Notes under the pieces: generated by a model | Seen by the model: the letters and a program-made list of their open reading frames with translations, nothing else | Database searches by the model: none | What the model was told of the DNA's origin: nothing | Shown: piece after piece, positions 11,446 to 21,525 of the stretch | Layout: each line of letters begins with the position of its first letter | Position numbering within the stretch: position 1 is the first letter of the stretch | Made by a program: the position numbers and the translations under genes | NCBI GenBank assembly: GCA_025084515.1 | Contig: JAJAGP010000201.1 | Span: forward strand, 541,501-605,500 | Source: Ancistrus triradiatus | Taxonomy: Eukaryota; Chordata; Actinopteri; Siluriformes; Loricariidae | Direction: 5' to 3' | DNA: 64,000 bases

Positions 11446-12056
11446 GCCTCTGGAACTGCTGACGCCCTGGGGGCAGCCACTGGAACTGCAGACGCCCTGG
11501 AGGCAGCCACTGGAACTGCAGACGCCCTGGAGGCAGCCACTGGAACTGCAGACGACCTGGACACATTCACTGGTACAACCGTCCGAGATGCGGGAGTGGG
11601 CACGAGCGGGAGTGACGCGACTGTCCGTTTTGCCAATGTCCGTGGTGCAGGAGTGGGCACGACCAGGGGTGACGTGACTGTCCGTGTCGCAAAGGTCCGC
11701 GGTGCAGGAGTGGGCATGACCGAGGGTGACTCGATTGTCCGTTTCACAAAAGCCTGTGGTGCAGGAATGGGCACGGGGCCGGCAAGCTCTGAGACCCGAA
11801 CATCGGTGACCGACCGCTCTACCACAGAGCAATCGAGTACAGAAAAGGAACCAGTGTGGCCAGAGACGCGACTATCAGGTACTAGCGGTTCTGAGGTGAG
11901 ATTAGAGCGATCAGAGACACGAGTATCGAGAACTAGAGGTCCTGAGGCGAGACTAGAGCGATTAGAGATACGAGTATCGAGAACTAGAGGTTCTGAGGCG
12001 AGACTAGAGTGATTAGAGATACGAGTATCGAGAACTAGAGGTTCTGAGGTGAGACG
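11446..12056. repeat. Consecutive 30-, 57- and 51-bp tandem arrays
   Basis: Three short arrays follow one another: 30-bp units encoding GTADALEAAT (11446-11580), 57-bp units encoding VRGAGVGTTRGDVTVRVAK (11581-11770), and 51-bp units encoding ETRVSRTRG-like repeats (about 11860-12056). The plus strand stays open for 396 codons from 10822 to 12012, and the minus strand for 331 codons over the same DNA. Which strand, if either, was ever translated is unknown. Confidence 0.85.
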
Positions 12057-12442
12057 AGAGCGATTACTGGATGTTGTATGCGGCTGGTGGCAAGCTGGGA
12101 ATCCAGCACTTTACCAACCAAGGCAGGCCGGATATGGCGAACGGGTTCTAAACCTGTGGTTTCGGTACCCGTGCAACCCTGTGGGGAGCCAAACCAAACG
12201 ATCAGCTCCTCTAAGAGCTGCCCCACGGTTCCAGTCCGAAGCACCGGCCATAAATGGGTGACCCAAATAAGGGCTTCACCAGTGAGGTGAAGTACAACAA
12301 AAGACACCCCGGCATAATCGGTCTCCGGGGGATATAAACTGAAAAAACGCAAACAATTATCGACAAAAGTACGGCAACGAGCTGGATCGCCGTTGAAATG
12401 GCCGGGGAGGAAAGAAAAATCGGGGACACCTGCCGTCTCCAT
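12035..12442 (-). pseudogene. Retrotransposon gag-like fragment
   Basis: A 135-codon frame beginning METAGVPDF contains FNGDPARCRTFVDNC and LTGEALIWVTHLWP, the pattern of Ty3/Gypsy capsid-like gag domains (compare KYDGDPDRCEGFLLQC in the element at 32532). The frame ends early and no zinc knuckle or pol follows. The start lies about 12 bp inside a proposed LTR end, the usual place for gag. Confidence 0.7.
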
Positions 12443-12554
12443 GTAGGCGAGTTATTCTGTAATGCGGGAGGCGGATGGGATGCAGGAGACGAACGCAGGG
12501 AATCAAAATAAGGAAGCTTTATTGAAAAAAGGGCAACAGAGGGAGACACGAGCC

Positions 12555-12870
12555 GACGACGAGAGGCTGCAGAGCGGAGTCGACGACGAGAGGCTGCAGA
12601 GCGGAGTCGACGACGAGAGGCTGCAGAGCGGAGTCGACGACGAGAGGCTGCAGAGCGGAGTCGGCGACGAGAGGCTGCAGAGCGGAGTCGACTCCGCTCT
12701 GCAGCATCACGTCATCGACTCCGCTCTGCAGCATCACATCGTCGACTCCGCTCTGCAGCCTCTCGTCGTCGGCTCCGATCGTCTGCCTCTCGTCGTCGAC
12801 TCAGCTCGTCTGCCTCTCGTTGTCGACTCCGCTCTGCAGCCTCTCGTCGTCGACTCCACTCTGCAGCCGC
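12555..12870. repeat. Palindromic 27-bp minisatellite: five forward units, then about six inverted
   Basis: Five copies of a 27-bp unit (core GACGAGAGGCTGCAGAGCGG) occupy 12555-12689. From 12690 the same unit continues in reverse complement for about six more copies. The centre is the perfect palindrome GAGTCGACTC at 12685-12694. The plus strand stays open throughout. The two arms could fold into a long hairpin or cruciform. Confidence 0.92.
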
Positions 12871-13265
12871 CCGACTGCTGCCGGTCCCCTCCTAGGGTCC
12901 GTCCGGCGAGGAGACCTCCTGAGGCAGAACTGCTCCCGGGGGTCCTTTCTGGGAGTCCTAGCTCCGACTCTGACTCCTTGGGGGGGACCTCTGTCACGCG
13001 CCACGGCAGCGTGCACCAAAACACTTACCAATCAGGAAGCCCCACGGCGATCGTGCTGATTGCGCTCAGCCGTGAGGCTTCTTATAAAAGCGCGCCCGCG
13101 AGAGAGACTGGTCGCGGGTTATTAATGTCATCACTCGGTATCGTTGGTGCTATATGTCGCTCGCGTCCCTACGCATCTCCTGCCTCTCGCGCCTCACCTA
13201 TTTGCAGTATATTGGCTTACTTCCTGTCCGTGCCTCCCTGGCTTTTCCGTGCTCATCCTTGACCA
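12871..13265 (+). mobile_element. LTR-like fragment with upstream purine tract, TGTCACG family
   Basis: A G-rich tract, TTGGGGGGGACCTC, at about 12978-12991 is followed by TGTCACGCGCC at 12992, the arrangement of a polypurine tract and a 3' LTR. A TATA-like CTTATAAAAGCG lies at about 13079-13091. It resembles the LTR-like piece at 9495. The right end is not defined; text up to 13455 is pyrimidine-rich and unassigned. Confidence 0.55.
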
Positions 13266-13455
13266 TTGTGCCGCATCGTATTCAGGTATCGTTCAGTTCC
13301 ACACACTTCCGTGTTTTCTTTAGTTTCCACCCGTTTTGCATTTCTGTTCTGTTTACGTTCCCTACCTGTTTTCGTGTTTGTTTTGCACCCGATCTCGGCC
13401 TCTGTTTGATTTATGTTTCACACCCGTTTTCGGTTATCGCTTCCTTCCGTTCGCT

Positions 13456-13530
13456 AGATAATCTAAAATTGTAAAGCTGCTTTGAGACAATGCTCCACTG
13501 TAAATAGCGCTTTACAATTTTAGATTATCT
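13456..13530. repeat. Perfect 22-bp inverted repeat formed from L2 tail sequence
   Basis: AGATAATCTAAAATTGTAAAGC at 13456-13477 is exactly complementary to 13509-13530, around a 31-base loop. The loop and left arm match the L2 3' tail seen at 17095-17160, while the right arm continues into an inverted L2 fragment. Confidence 0.92.
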
Positions 13531-13745
13531 ACTAATATCTACGTCAAATCCCAAATTGACCAAGCCTAGGGTGACAGTGGAAAGGAAAAACTTCCTAAGT
13601 GTTATGAGGAAAAAACCTTGGGAGGACCGAGACTCAAAAGGGGACCCGACCTCCTTGGGCGGCATAGACGATAAATCTAGGAATGAAACTAAAGTCATGG
13701 AGGGATAGTTCAAATAAAATGCAAAATATGCACATCAGCATTAAG
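13531..13745 (-). mobile_element. L2 LINE 3' untranslated fragment, inverted
   Basis: The plus strand here is the reverse complement of the L2 3' region (compare 16900-17110), including GGACCCAACCTCCTTGGGCG-like text. About 215 bp remain. No coding sequence. Confidence 0.8.
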
Positions 13746-13786
13746 TCGTCCGATACACAGTCACTCTAGGATCCTGAATCATCCCA

Positions 13787-14070
13787 GGTGTGTCATCCCA
13801 TTGATTGAAACACCTCACTCTAATTTCACCTTCAAATTAACAGGTAACCCCAGAGATTCAAATACTTTTGCCACTCACTAATATGTAATATTGGATCGTT
13901 TTCCTCAATAAATAAATTACCAAGTATAATTATTTTTGTCTGATTTCTTAAACTGGGTTCTCTTCATCTACTTTTAGGACTTGTGTGAAAATCTGATCAT
14001 GTTTTAGGTCAAATTTATGTAAAAATATAGAAAATTCTAAAGGGTTCACAAACTTTCAAGCACCACTGTA
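13787..14070 (-). mobile_element. Tc1-like transposon 5' end fragment
   Basis: Minus-oriented Tc1 5' region with its terminal repeat at the right, ending AAGCACCACTGTA. It matches 8097-8281 over most of its length, because Tc1 ends are similar, and also contains the upstream text shared with 3340-3400. No transposase codons remain. Confidence 0.82.
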
Positions 14071-14274
14071 AGTGGCGACATAGTTAATATTTTAAGATTG
14101 CTTGGAGGAATAGCATGGCAGAGTATAAGCATGCCCTTACTAAAGCTAAAGCAGCTTATTTTTCCTCACTGATAGGGAAAAATAAGAATAATCCTGTTTT
14201 TCTTTTTAATCGAGTCTCCAGATTAACTAAAACATTACAGAATGTGACTCTCACGTTCCTCCTGATTTTAACTG

Positions 14275-15792
14275 TGTTAGAGGTCATACTTGGGCCGCTA
14301 GAGGCCAGTGTTGACTCTTCACGGCAGCATGAGCTGCCCCAGTACAGTGGGGATTTCACTAGCTGACACTAGAGGCCAGTGTCGGCTTAGTTATTGTGTG
14401 GGATCCTCAGATACCAGTGCAATCACATATGCACAGTTTGATTGCTGAGGGAATGTGCCGTTAGTGGCTTCACCTGTCAGTGGTGCTACGTAAGAGCACG
14501 CTTTGCCACTGACTTGTGCCGCATCCTCACTCTACGCACGCTTTGCGCATGAGACCTCACCTGTCTCACTTTCCTCTCGCAATCGCATCAGTAGAGAAAA
14601 TGGTACGGCCCATCTTGCACAGAAGGTGGTTTGAGTAGAGCTGCAAGGCTCGAGGTAAGGTGCTTAGGACTTAGTCGCTAGGTAAAGGGAAAGTTCCCCA
14701 CTCTTTTCCGCTCCCCAGTTGCTCGGCGTGAGCGATCTCTTTGGTGTGCCGCTGCCTGTGCTGCTGTCGCACTGCGCACGCGCACCCCCAGTGCACCTCG
14801 CCATTTCTCTAGCGAGTAAAGCTCGGCTCTGTAGCGTCCAGACCTGACCTGTGCATGTGCGGACTGCTGTTCGCGCTCCGTGCTTTATTTTGTGATTTTT
14901 CCTTAATATACTTTCGTTTCAAGATGCGCTGCCTATTGGTGCATGTCCTTAAAGTTCTCTGGTTCCCGTCGTAGTAAGTATTAGTCTGTATTAGGTGGTT
15001 CTTTAGTCTGCCGTTAGGCTTATCTGCTCTTTTCCGTGGGTCCTAGTGTCGGGCTGTGTGGCAAGCTGCGATTACACTCGCCTGCGACACTAGAGATCGG
15101 GAGTTAGAGTCTTGGGTCCCGCAAAAACTGCGGGCCCATTAATTCATCTTCCTGCTGTTACAGGTCACCATATTGGCTTTGCTGATGAACCATAGAAAAA
15201 ATAATATATATTTAATGTTATATTTTATTTTAGATAGGACCCAAAGTGAAGTTAGCTCCAGATGGAATTAATGAACCAAAAAAAGATGAAATAACGGGCC
15301 CACAGTTTGTGCGGGACCCGAACCCCCGATCTCTAGTGTCGCAGGCGAGTGTAATCACAGCTTGCTACACAGCCAGTGAAGAGCTTTCCCTTTATCTAGC
15401 GACTAAGCCCTAAGCACCTTACCTCGAGCCTTGCAGTTCTACTCGACCCACCTTCTGTGCAAGATGGGCTGTACCATTTCCCCTACCTGTGCGATCACAA
15501 GCGGAAAGTGAGACGGGTGAGGTCTCGTGCACTAAGCGTGCATAGAGTGAGGATATCGCACATGTCAGTGGCAAAGTGTGCTCTTAAATAGCACCACTGA
15601 CAGGTGAAGCCACTAACGGCACAAATCACGCAGCAATCAAACAGTGCATATGTGATTGCGCTGGTATGTGAGGATCCCACACAATAACTAAGCCGACACT
15701 GGCCTCTAGTGTCAGCTAGTGGAATCCCCACTATACTGGGGAAGCTCATGCAGCCATGAAGGGTCAACGCTGGCCAAGTGTGACCTCTAACA
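14275..15792. mobile_element. Inverted composite element, TGTTAG...CTAACA, with 5-bp target duplication
   Basis: The insertion lies in an L2 fragment. AACTG occurs at 14270-14274 and 15793-15797, and the L2 text is continuous when the insert is removed. Ends are TGTTAGAGGTCA and TGACCTCTAACA. The left arm (14275 to about 15150) and the right arm (about 15283-15792) are inverted copies of one sequence, but the left arm has about 330 extra bases (roughly 14690-15060). The centre contains TGTTACAGGTCACCAT at 15162 and the GACCCAA...TTAGCTCCAGATGG block also found in the elements at 25221 and 29274. Confidence 0.82.
15293..15398 (-). other. tRNA-like module inside the composite's right arm
   Basis: Read on the minus strand, GGCTGTGTAGCAAGCTGTG is followed by GGGGGTTCGGGTCCCGC, which resembles pol III A and B boxes with a T-arm. 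A diverged copy lies in the left arm near 15050-15130. It is not a functional tRNA; it looks like a tRNA-derived segment. Confidence 0.45.
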
Positions 15793-17172
15793 AACTGTAA
15801 TGATGTCATAAACTTTTTCTATGCCATCTAAGCCACCCAAAGTGGTCCAGTCCTTTTTTGGGGGTTTTAGTGCCCCCAAGGTTTCTTCCTTGTAATGTGA
15901 TAATGTTTAGGGAGTTTTTTCTTTCCACAGTCACCCCAAGGTTGGATTACTGTAACGCCTTACTTACTGGATGCTCTAGTAAATCTAGAAATAAACTTCA
16001 ATTAGTTCAGAATGCAGCTGCCGGAGTGCTAACTCGAACTAGAAAATTTGATCATATCACTCCTGTTCTATCATCACTACACTGGTTACCAATCAAATTC
16101 TGCATTGATTACAAAATATAACTTCTTATAACTTATAAGGCTCTACATGGCCTGGCCCCACATTATCTGAGTGAACTCTTAGAGTTTTACAATCCAACTT
16201 GTCTACTTCGTTCGCAGGGTGCAGGACTTCTTTTAGTTCCTAGGAATTAAAAAAGTCACAGCAGGGGGAAAGGCTTTCTCATACATGGCCTCCCAACTAT
16301 GGAATAAACTTCCCACTTTCGTTCGAGATTCAGACACTCTCCAAAGTTTTAAGTCTAGGCTAAAGACATACCTATTTACACAGGCTTTTGACTAGATTTA
16401 GACCAGGATGCATGGCTTGGGTCACTGGGGCCGGAGTCTGGAGTCATGTCTGGCCTGCCTGCCTTGTCCGCTAGCCGGGAGTGTCGAGTGGGCGGTCTGG
16501 CTGAACTGGGCTTCGGTCCTTGTGATCTTGACTCGTGCAAACCTTGCCTTAGTCTAAGGGCAGAGCTGGGGGTTCATAGTCAAAGAGTCTTATGGTGATC
16601 AGAGGACATTGGGTTGCTGTCTTCTGCCTCCCGTGGGGTTGCCAATGTCTCATGTGATCCCTCTTGGCTGTGTTACCTACCAGTTCTCTTCTTTCTAGCT
16701 ATTCTGCATCAGTGATTGTTAATAGACACTGTGCTCTTAATCAATAACTAATTACATTTTCTGTTTTCTCTCCGAGCTGTGTTCTGGCAGTTCCAGCCCC
16801 ACACATGATGTTCATCCGCTGCAGCTCCACTCAAGCTGCTTCCGTCATCAGCTCCAGCCCCACCATACCCGGGCCACTTAATGCCGATGTGCCTATTTTC
16901 ACATTTTATTCGAACTTTGACTCCATGACTTTAGTTTCGCTCTTAGATTTATCATCTACGCCGCCCAAGGAGGTTGGGTCCCTTTTTGAGTCTTGGTCCT
17001 CCCAAGGTTTTTTCCTATAACACTCAGGGAGTTTTTCCTTGCCACTGTCGCCCTAGGCTTGCTCAATTTGGGATTGGATGTAGTTATTAGGAGATAATCT
17101 AAACTTGTAAAGTTGCTTTGAGACAATGCTCCATTGTAAAAAGCACTATATAAATAGATCTGACTTGACTTG

Positions 17173-17508
17173 ATAAGTAGACTAGGATGAAAAGAGGCGA
17201 GACACAGTAGGTAGAGCGATCAAGAGTAGGGCATAGGAACGTGATAGACATGGAGCTAGAGAGACGTGGTAGAAGCCACGAGACTCAGCGATGAGAATGT
17301 GAACGGAGACGGTATATATAGTGGAGTAGAAGGTGCTGGAAAACAAGAAACAGGTGCAGGTGATGACAGGTGATGGAGAGAGAAAGCGGTGGAAGGTGGG
17401 CATGGTGAGCAGGTGTAGGTGAGTAGGTGTGACAGAAGCATTTATTCAGGCTGAATGTTCAATATTCAAACATGCATATGATGATATTTTGTAATCATTT
17501 CAAAAGGG
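17173..17508. other. Purine-rich sequence, unassigned
   Basis: Rich in GAGA, GGTAGA and GGTG words with a TATATATAG stretch at about 17315. It could be an LTR or promoter fragment on the minus strand, but no partner copy was found in the window. Confidence 0.3.

Positions 17509-17556
<48 letters not shown>
17509..17556. repeat. (AAT)n microsatellite
   Basis: A pure run of AAT on the plus strand, about 15-16 units. It replaces the 3' part of an IFI44-like exon. Confidence 0.95.
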
Positions 17557-18008
17557 GTGAGTGATACTTTGTCAGCTGGCAGAACATTCACCAGGCAGAA
17601 GGTTTCACCATAAAGACCAGGTGTTTGTCTGAGGTTATGATCCTTCCTGGATAAGCGGGATTCAGGCTTAAACTGAAAATACGAATTAAAAGAGTAATGA
17701 ATATTATCATGTTCTAGCAAGCAACAGCAATGAATTATGACCTAAGTAGCTAACCAGTTACAGTAATCACAGTCAGCGTGTCTTTTAAAGCAGACTGGAA
17801 ATAATTGGATGTTTTTTTTTTTTGGAGGTTCATATTGAAGATCAGATTTTATCTTCACTCTGTATCCTTCTTGAACACAGCCTTCCAAAGCTCTGATAAT
17901 GTCCTGTACATGCACACCATATCCATGATCCGCTTCCAATCGCATGCTGTCATTAAATACAAAAGGTAAAAGAATTCCATGCTCTCCTTCAATATAATAA
18001 GATTTATA
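17557..18008 (-). pseudogene. IFI44-like gene, partial second copy
   Basis: Two exon equivalents are visible on the minus strand. 17859-18008 encodes YKSYYIEGEHGILLPFVFND and ends in a donor-like GTGAAG. 17557-17672 starts after TTTTCAG and encodes FKPESRLSRKDHN...ETFCLVNVLPADKVSLT. These correspond to the exons at 2268-2417 and 2001-2172 of the first copy. The second exon is cut by the AAT run. The P-loop exon and both C-terminal exons are absent, so this is a pseudogene or relic of a tandem duplication. Confidence 0.82.
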
Positions 18009-18340
18009 CTGTAAAGCAAAGACAATATAGTTAATACCACGATTTTTTCACATATTATTAAACAGAACTGCTGGTCAGGAGTCTGTGTGTTTGGGATGGT
18101 GTTTCTTATCAAGAACAGCAGGGTTAGAGCCATTCTGTATTAGATTCTTCATATCTGGCTATCAAAACTCATGATCTGCTTAAGATCCCATGTTGTGTTA
18201 AAAGACTTAAACACTAAGCATAGTAAAGACTTACTCTCTGTGTGACAGGAGATCAATCTCCTCATCTATCTCCCAACATATGGGAGCCAATAACACAGAG
18301 GATGGGAGCAGACTTTTTACCTCCTGGGGAGCTTCAGGTT
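18009..18340. other. Sequence upstream of the IFI44-like relic, possible exon
   Basis: On the minus strand an open stretch near 18230-18335 reads EAPQEVKSLLPSSVLLAPIC and ends at a donor-like GTAAGT (about 18230). I cannot match it to the IFI44-like copy at 1476-3066. The P-loop exon expected here was not found. Confidence 0.3.
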
Positions 18341-19545
18341 TTAAGTGAACATGTCACTTAATTTGATCATATCACTCCTGTTCTTTCATCACTGCACTGG
18401 GTTACCAGTCAAATTCCGCATTGATTACAAAATACGTCTTATAACTTATAAAGCTCTACATGGCCTGGCCCCCACATTATCTGTGAGTGAACTCTTAGAG
18501 TTTTACAATCCAACTCGTCTACTTCGTTCGCAGGGTGCAGGACTTCTTTTAGTTCCTAAAATTAAAAAAAGTCACAGCCGAGAGAAAGGCTTTCTCATAC
18601 ATGGCCCCCCCCAACTATGGAATATAAAACTTCCCACTTTCGTTCGAGATTCAGACACCCTCCAAAGTTTTTAAGTCTAGGATAAAGACATACCTATTTA
18701 CACAGGCTTTTGACTAGATTTAGACCAGGATGCATGGCTTGGGTCACTGGGGCCGGAGTCTGGAGTCATGTCATGTCTGGCCTGCCTGCCTTGTCCGCTA
18801 GCCGGGAGTGTCGAGTGAGCGGTCTGGCTGAACTGGGCTTCGGTCCTTGTGATCTTGACTCGTGCATCCTTGCCTTAGACTAAGGGCAGAGCGGGGGTTC
18901 ATAGTCAAAGAGTCTTATGGTGATCAGAGACGTTGGGTTGCTGTCTTCTGCCTCCCGTGGGGTTGCCAATGTCTCATGTGATCCCTCTTGGCTGTGTTAC
19001 CTACCAGTTCTCTTCTTTCTAGCTATGCTGCTATCGCTAATGCTGCCGGGGTCTCATGCTACACTTGGCATCAGTGATTGTTAATAGACACTGTGCTCTT
19101 AATCAATAGCTAATTACATTTTCTGTTTTCTCTCCGAGCTGTGTTCCGGCAGTTCCAGCCCCACATATGATGTTCATCTGCTGTAGCTCCACTCAAGCTG
19201 CTTCCGTCATCAGCTCCAGCCCCATCATACCCAGGCCACTTAATGTCAATGTGCATACTTCACATTTTATTCAAACTTTGACTCCATGACTTTAGTTTCG
19301 CTCTTAGATTTATCATCTACGCCGCCCAAGGAGGTTGGGTCCCTTTTTGAGTCTTGGTCCTCCTAAGGTTTCTTCCTATAACTCAGGGAGTTTTTCCTTG
19401 CCACTGTCGCCCTAGACTTGCTCAATTTGGGATTGGATGTAGTTATTGGGAGATAGTCTAAACTTGTAAAGTTGCTTTGAGACAATGCTCCATTGTAAAA
19501 AGCGCTATATATATAAATCTGACTTGACTTGACTTGACATGTGAA
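18341..19545 (+). mobile_element. L2 LINE, 5'-truncated 3' end
   Basis: Starts in the C-terminal coding part (VKFRIDYKIRLITYKALHGL near 18410) and continues through the 3' untranslated region to the TTGACTTGAC tail at 19525-19541. It is closely similar to 16080-17172. Frameshifts and 5' truncation make it inactive. Confidence 0.85.
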
Positions 19546-20130
19546 AGAACATTAGCGTTGGCATTGCAAGAACCCATGCGATACATGGTAGTGAAGTTAA
19601 AACAAGTAAGGAAAAGCGACCAGCGGGCTTGACAAGCGCTGAGCTGTTTAGTGGAGTGTAAATACTCCAGAGTCTTGTGATCGGTCAGAATTAGGAAGGG
19701 GTGTTTGCCTCCCTCGAGTGATAATTTTATAGCACACAATTCCCGATCCCCTGTGCTATAGTTGCTAACAGCAGGAGAGAGTTCATGGAAGTAATACGCG
19801 ATGGGATGTAATTTAGGTGAGCAAAGTGGTAAGCAGTTGTGCTGTAGTGAATGCCTGCTTCAGAGTATCAAAAGCTTCCTGGCCCTGAGTCGACCAGACA
19901 ATTCTACTCGTATTGTGAGTGGAGCTACAAAGCTGCTAAGATTGCGGTAAAAGTTAGCAAACCCCAGCAGTTCCTTAAAGGATGTGGGTATCGGTCAGTT
20001 GACCACCACCTCAATTTTGTGCCCATCCATGGAAACCCCTCCTGGATTAATGATATATCCCAAGAAAGAAAGAGTGGGCACATGAAATCCCTGGGTGTGA
20101 CATTATCAGAGATCCAATCATAGAAACCAT
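19546..20130 (-). pseudogene. Ty3/Gypsy pol fragment (RT end and RNase H)
   Basis: Minus-strand reading gives the connection region (a FLG-like motif and LLGFANFYR-like text near 19950-20080) and then RNase H: CAIKLSLEGGKHPFLILTDH, KTLEYLHSTKQLSACQARWS. Several frameshifts and no LTRs. It differs from the intact equivalents at 23110 and 35113. Confidence 0.75.
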
Positions 20131-20235
20131 AAAAACAATAATAATAAATAGGGAAAAAATCCGACAGCATGAATGTTTCTTGCAACAATTTATTACAAGT
20201 TAATCACATTATTATAACCAATCAGAGAAATGATC

Positions 20236-20280
20236 TACAGTGCTCTCCACAATTATTAGCAGCCCTGGAGAAGAGTAAAC
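20236..20280. mobile_element. Tc1-type terminal repeat fragment
   Basis: TACAGTGCTCTCCACAATTA and following bases look like the end of another Tc1 subfamily. Only about 45 bp are present before Gypsy element G1 begins. Confidence 0.5.
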
Positions 20281-20639
20281 TGTCATGGCGGCAGCAGATC
20301 CGCCTCCACACCAACAGAGGTCTCCGTCGCCGGAGTTCTAGGAGGTCGTTTCCGGTTGGCCGCCATGATCGGCGATAAATAGCGCAGCATGGATCTGGTG
20401 GGCGCGAGGTTTCGTCTCTGTTAGTGGTTTCGATTCTGAGCGTTTACACATTGTTTTGATAGTTTCCTTGGCATTGATCTTCGGCTTGTTTATACGGTTA
20501 GTGATTTTGGATTTCCCTCGGCTACGTTCGCATCGTGTTTATTCAGATTACCTGGCTTTCGATTATTGCATTGTCTTGACTATGAGTACTGGAATAAACC
20601 TGCACCTGTTTCCATCCCGTGTGTTGTGAGTTCGCGAGA
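20281..20639 (+). repeat. G1 5' LTR
   Basis: Starts TGTCATGGCG. It contains GATAAATAGCGC as a TATA-like box near 20375 and AATAAACC near 20592 as a polyadenylation-like signal. The end diverges (TTCGCGAGA) from the 3' LTR end (TTTGTGACA), so the 5' LTR has lost the terminal CA. Confidence 0.92.
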
Positions 20640-20656
20640 GAAAACCTCGCCTGAAC

Positions 20657-21510
20657 ATGGAAGCAGCAGGTTTTTCTAACCGACTAGCTCAACAGGAGCA
20701 GAAGTTGGAGGAAGTTGCACGCCTGCTTCAGGAATTGATCCTCCGTGCGGCACCTCCACTTCCCGAACCTACTGCCACGCACGACAGCGCTCCCCCAGTC
20801 TTGGCTGGAGCTCCACCAACGCTCTCTGTGTCGCCTGTTTCACCCTCTGCATTACACGTGTCTCTCCCGGAAAGGTATGATGGCACTTTGGACTCCTGTA
20901 AAGAGTTCCTGATGCAGTGTAGCATCTACATCGACCACCATCCGGAACAATTCAGACAGGAGACTGATAAGGTACACTTTGTGATTTCCTTACTCACTGG
21001 GAGGGCCAAGCAGTGGGCCACAGCGTTGTGGGACCAGAATACGTGCTCAAGTCTCAAGTCTGAGTCCAGGTTCTATTCGTTATTCAGGGAGGTATTTGAC
21101 CACCCTTCGGCAGGAAGAAATGTGAGTTCCCGTTTAATAAATATTCATCAGGGAAGACGCCGGGCGGCGGACTACGCACTAGAGTTTCGTACTCTAGCTG
21201 CCGGTAGTGGATGGAATTCAACAGCACTGTTGGCCATGTTCAAGAATGGACTAAGCCCTGAACTTCAGGCTGAACTAGCTGTCCAGGGAGCTACCTTGAA
21301 CTTAGAGGAGTAATCTTGACAATCTGCTCCACGAAGGTCGAGAAAGCTGGTCCGGGGTGAGCAACCGATCTTCCACAGACCCACCCGAAACAGGACCTGA
21401 GCCCATGGAACTGGGTAGAACCCAGTTGACTGAGCAGGAGTGTCGCCGAAGGTCGGAGGGGAGACTGTGTTTTTACTGCGTAGGGACATCGATGTGCCTC
21501 CTGTCCTGAG
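20657..21510 (+). pseudogene. G1 gag, frameshifted
   Basis: Opens with MEAAGFSNRLAQQEQKLEEV, then a capsid-like domain with ERYDGTLDSCKEFLMQCSIY and YALEFRTLAAGSGWN. The first frame stops at 21311-21313 and the sense continues in another frame to GPEPMELGRTQLTEQECRRR and a single CFYC half-knuckle near 21470. A coiled coil is likely in the first 40 residues. A frameshift near 21310 breaks the protein. Confidence 0.88.
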
Positions 21511-21525
21511 AGACCTGACTCCCCT

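Larger units (their letters stand above)
10828..12690 (-). mobile_element. Degenerate LTR retroelement with minisatellites in its end regions
   Basis: Read on the minus strand the order is: 27-bp array (12689-12555), a polyadenylation-like segment with AATAAAGCTTCC, an LTR-like end at about 12454, a gag-like frame (12442-12035), several tandem arrays (about 12056-10900), and the same AATAAA segment again (10880-10828). The segment at 10828-10878 is nearly identical to 12499-12549, so these are likely the two LTR ends. The pol region is missing. That the arrays lie within the LTRs is an inference. Confidence 0.55.
14078..17172 (+). mobile_element. L2 LINE, deleted copy split by the inverted composite at 14275-15792
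   Basis: Left piece 14078-14274 encodes MAEYKHALTKAKAAYFSSL, as at 38145. The right piece begins at 15793 and carries the C-terminal region after the RT: LDYCNALLTGCSSKSRNKLQ and RTRKFDHITPVLSSLHWLP (15940-16100). It then runs through the 3' untranslated region to the TTGAC tail at 17160. The RT core is missing, so this copy is inactive. Confidence 0.85.

Noticed and set aside
10822..12012. A 396-codon plus-strand frame as a protein-coding gene
   Set aside because: It consists of tandem units with both strands open and no known domain, and overlaps a gag-like frame on the other strand. Kept as repeats with an open question.
17182..17441. Serine/proline-rich minus-strand frames
   Set aside because: Purine-rich DNA gives chance frames here; no domain or partner copy found.
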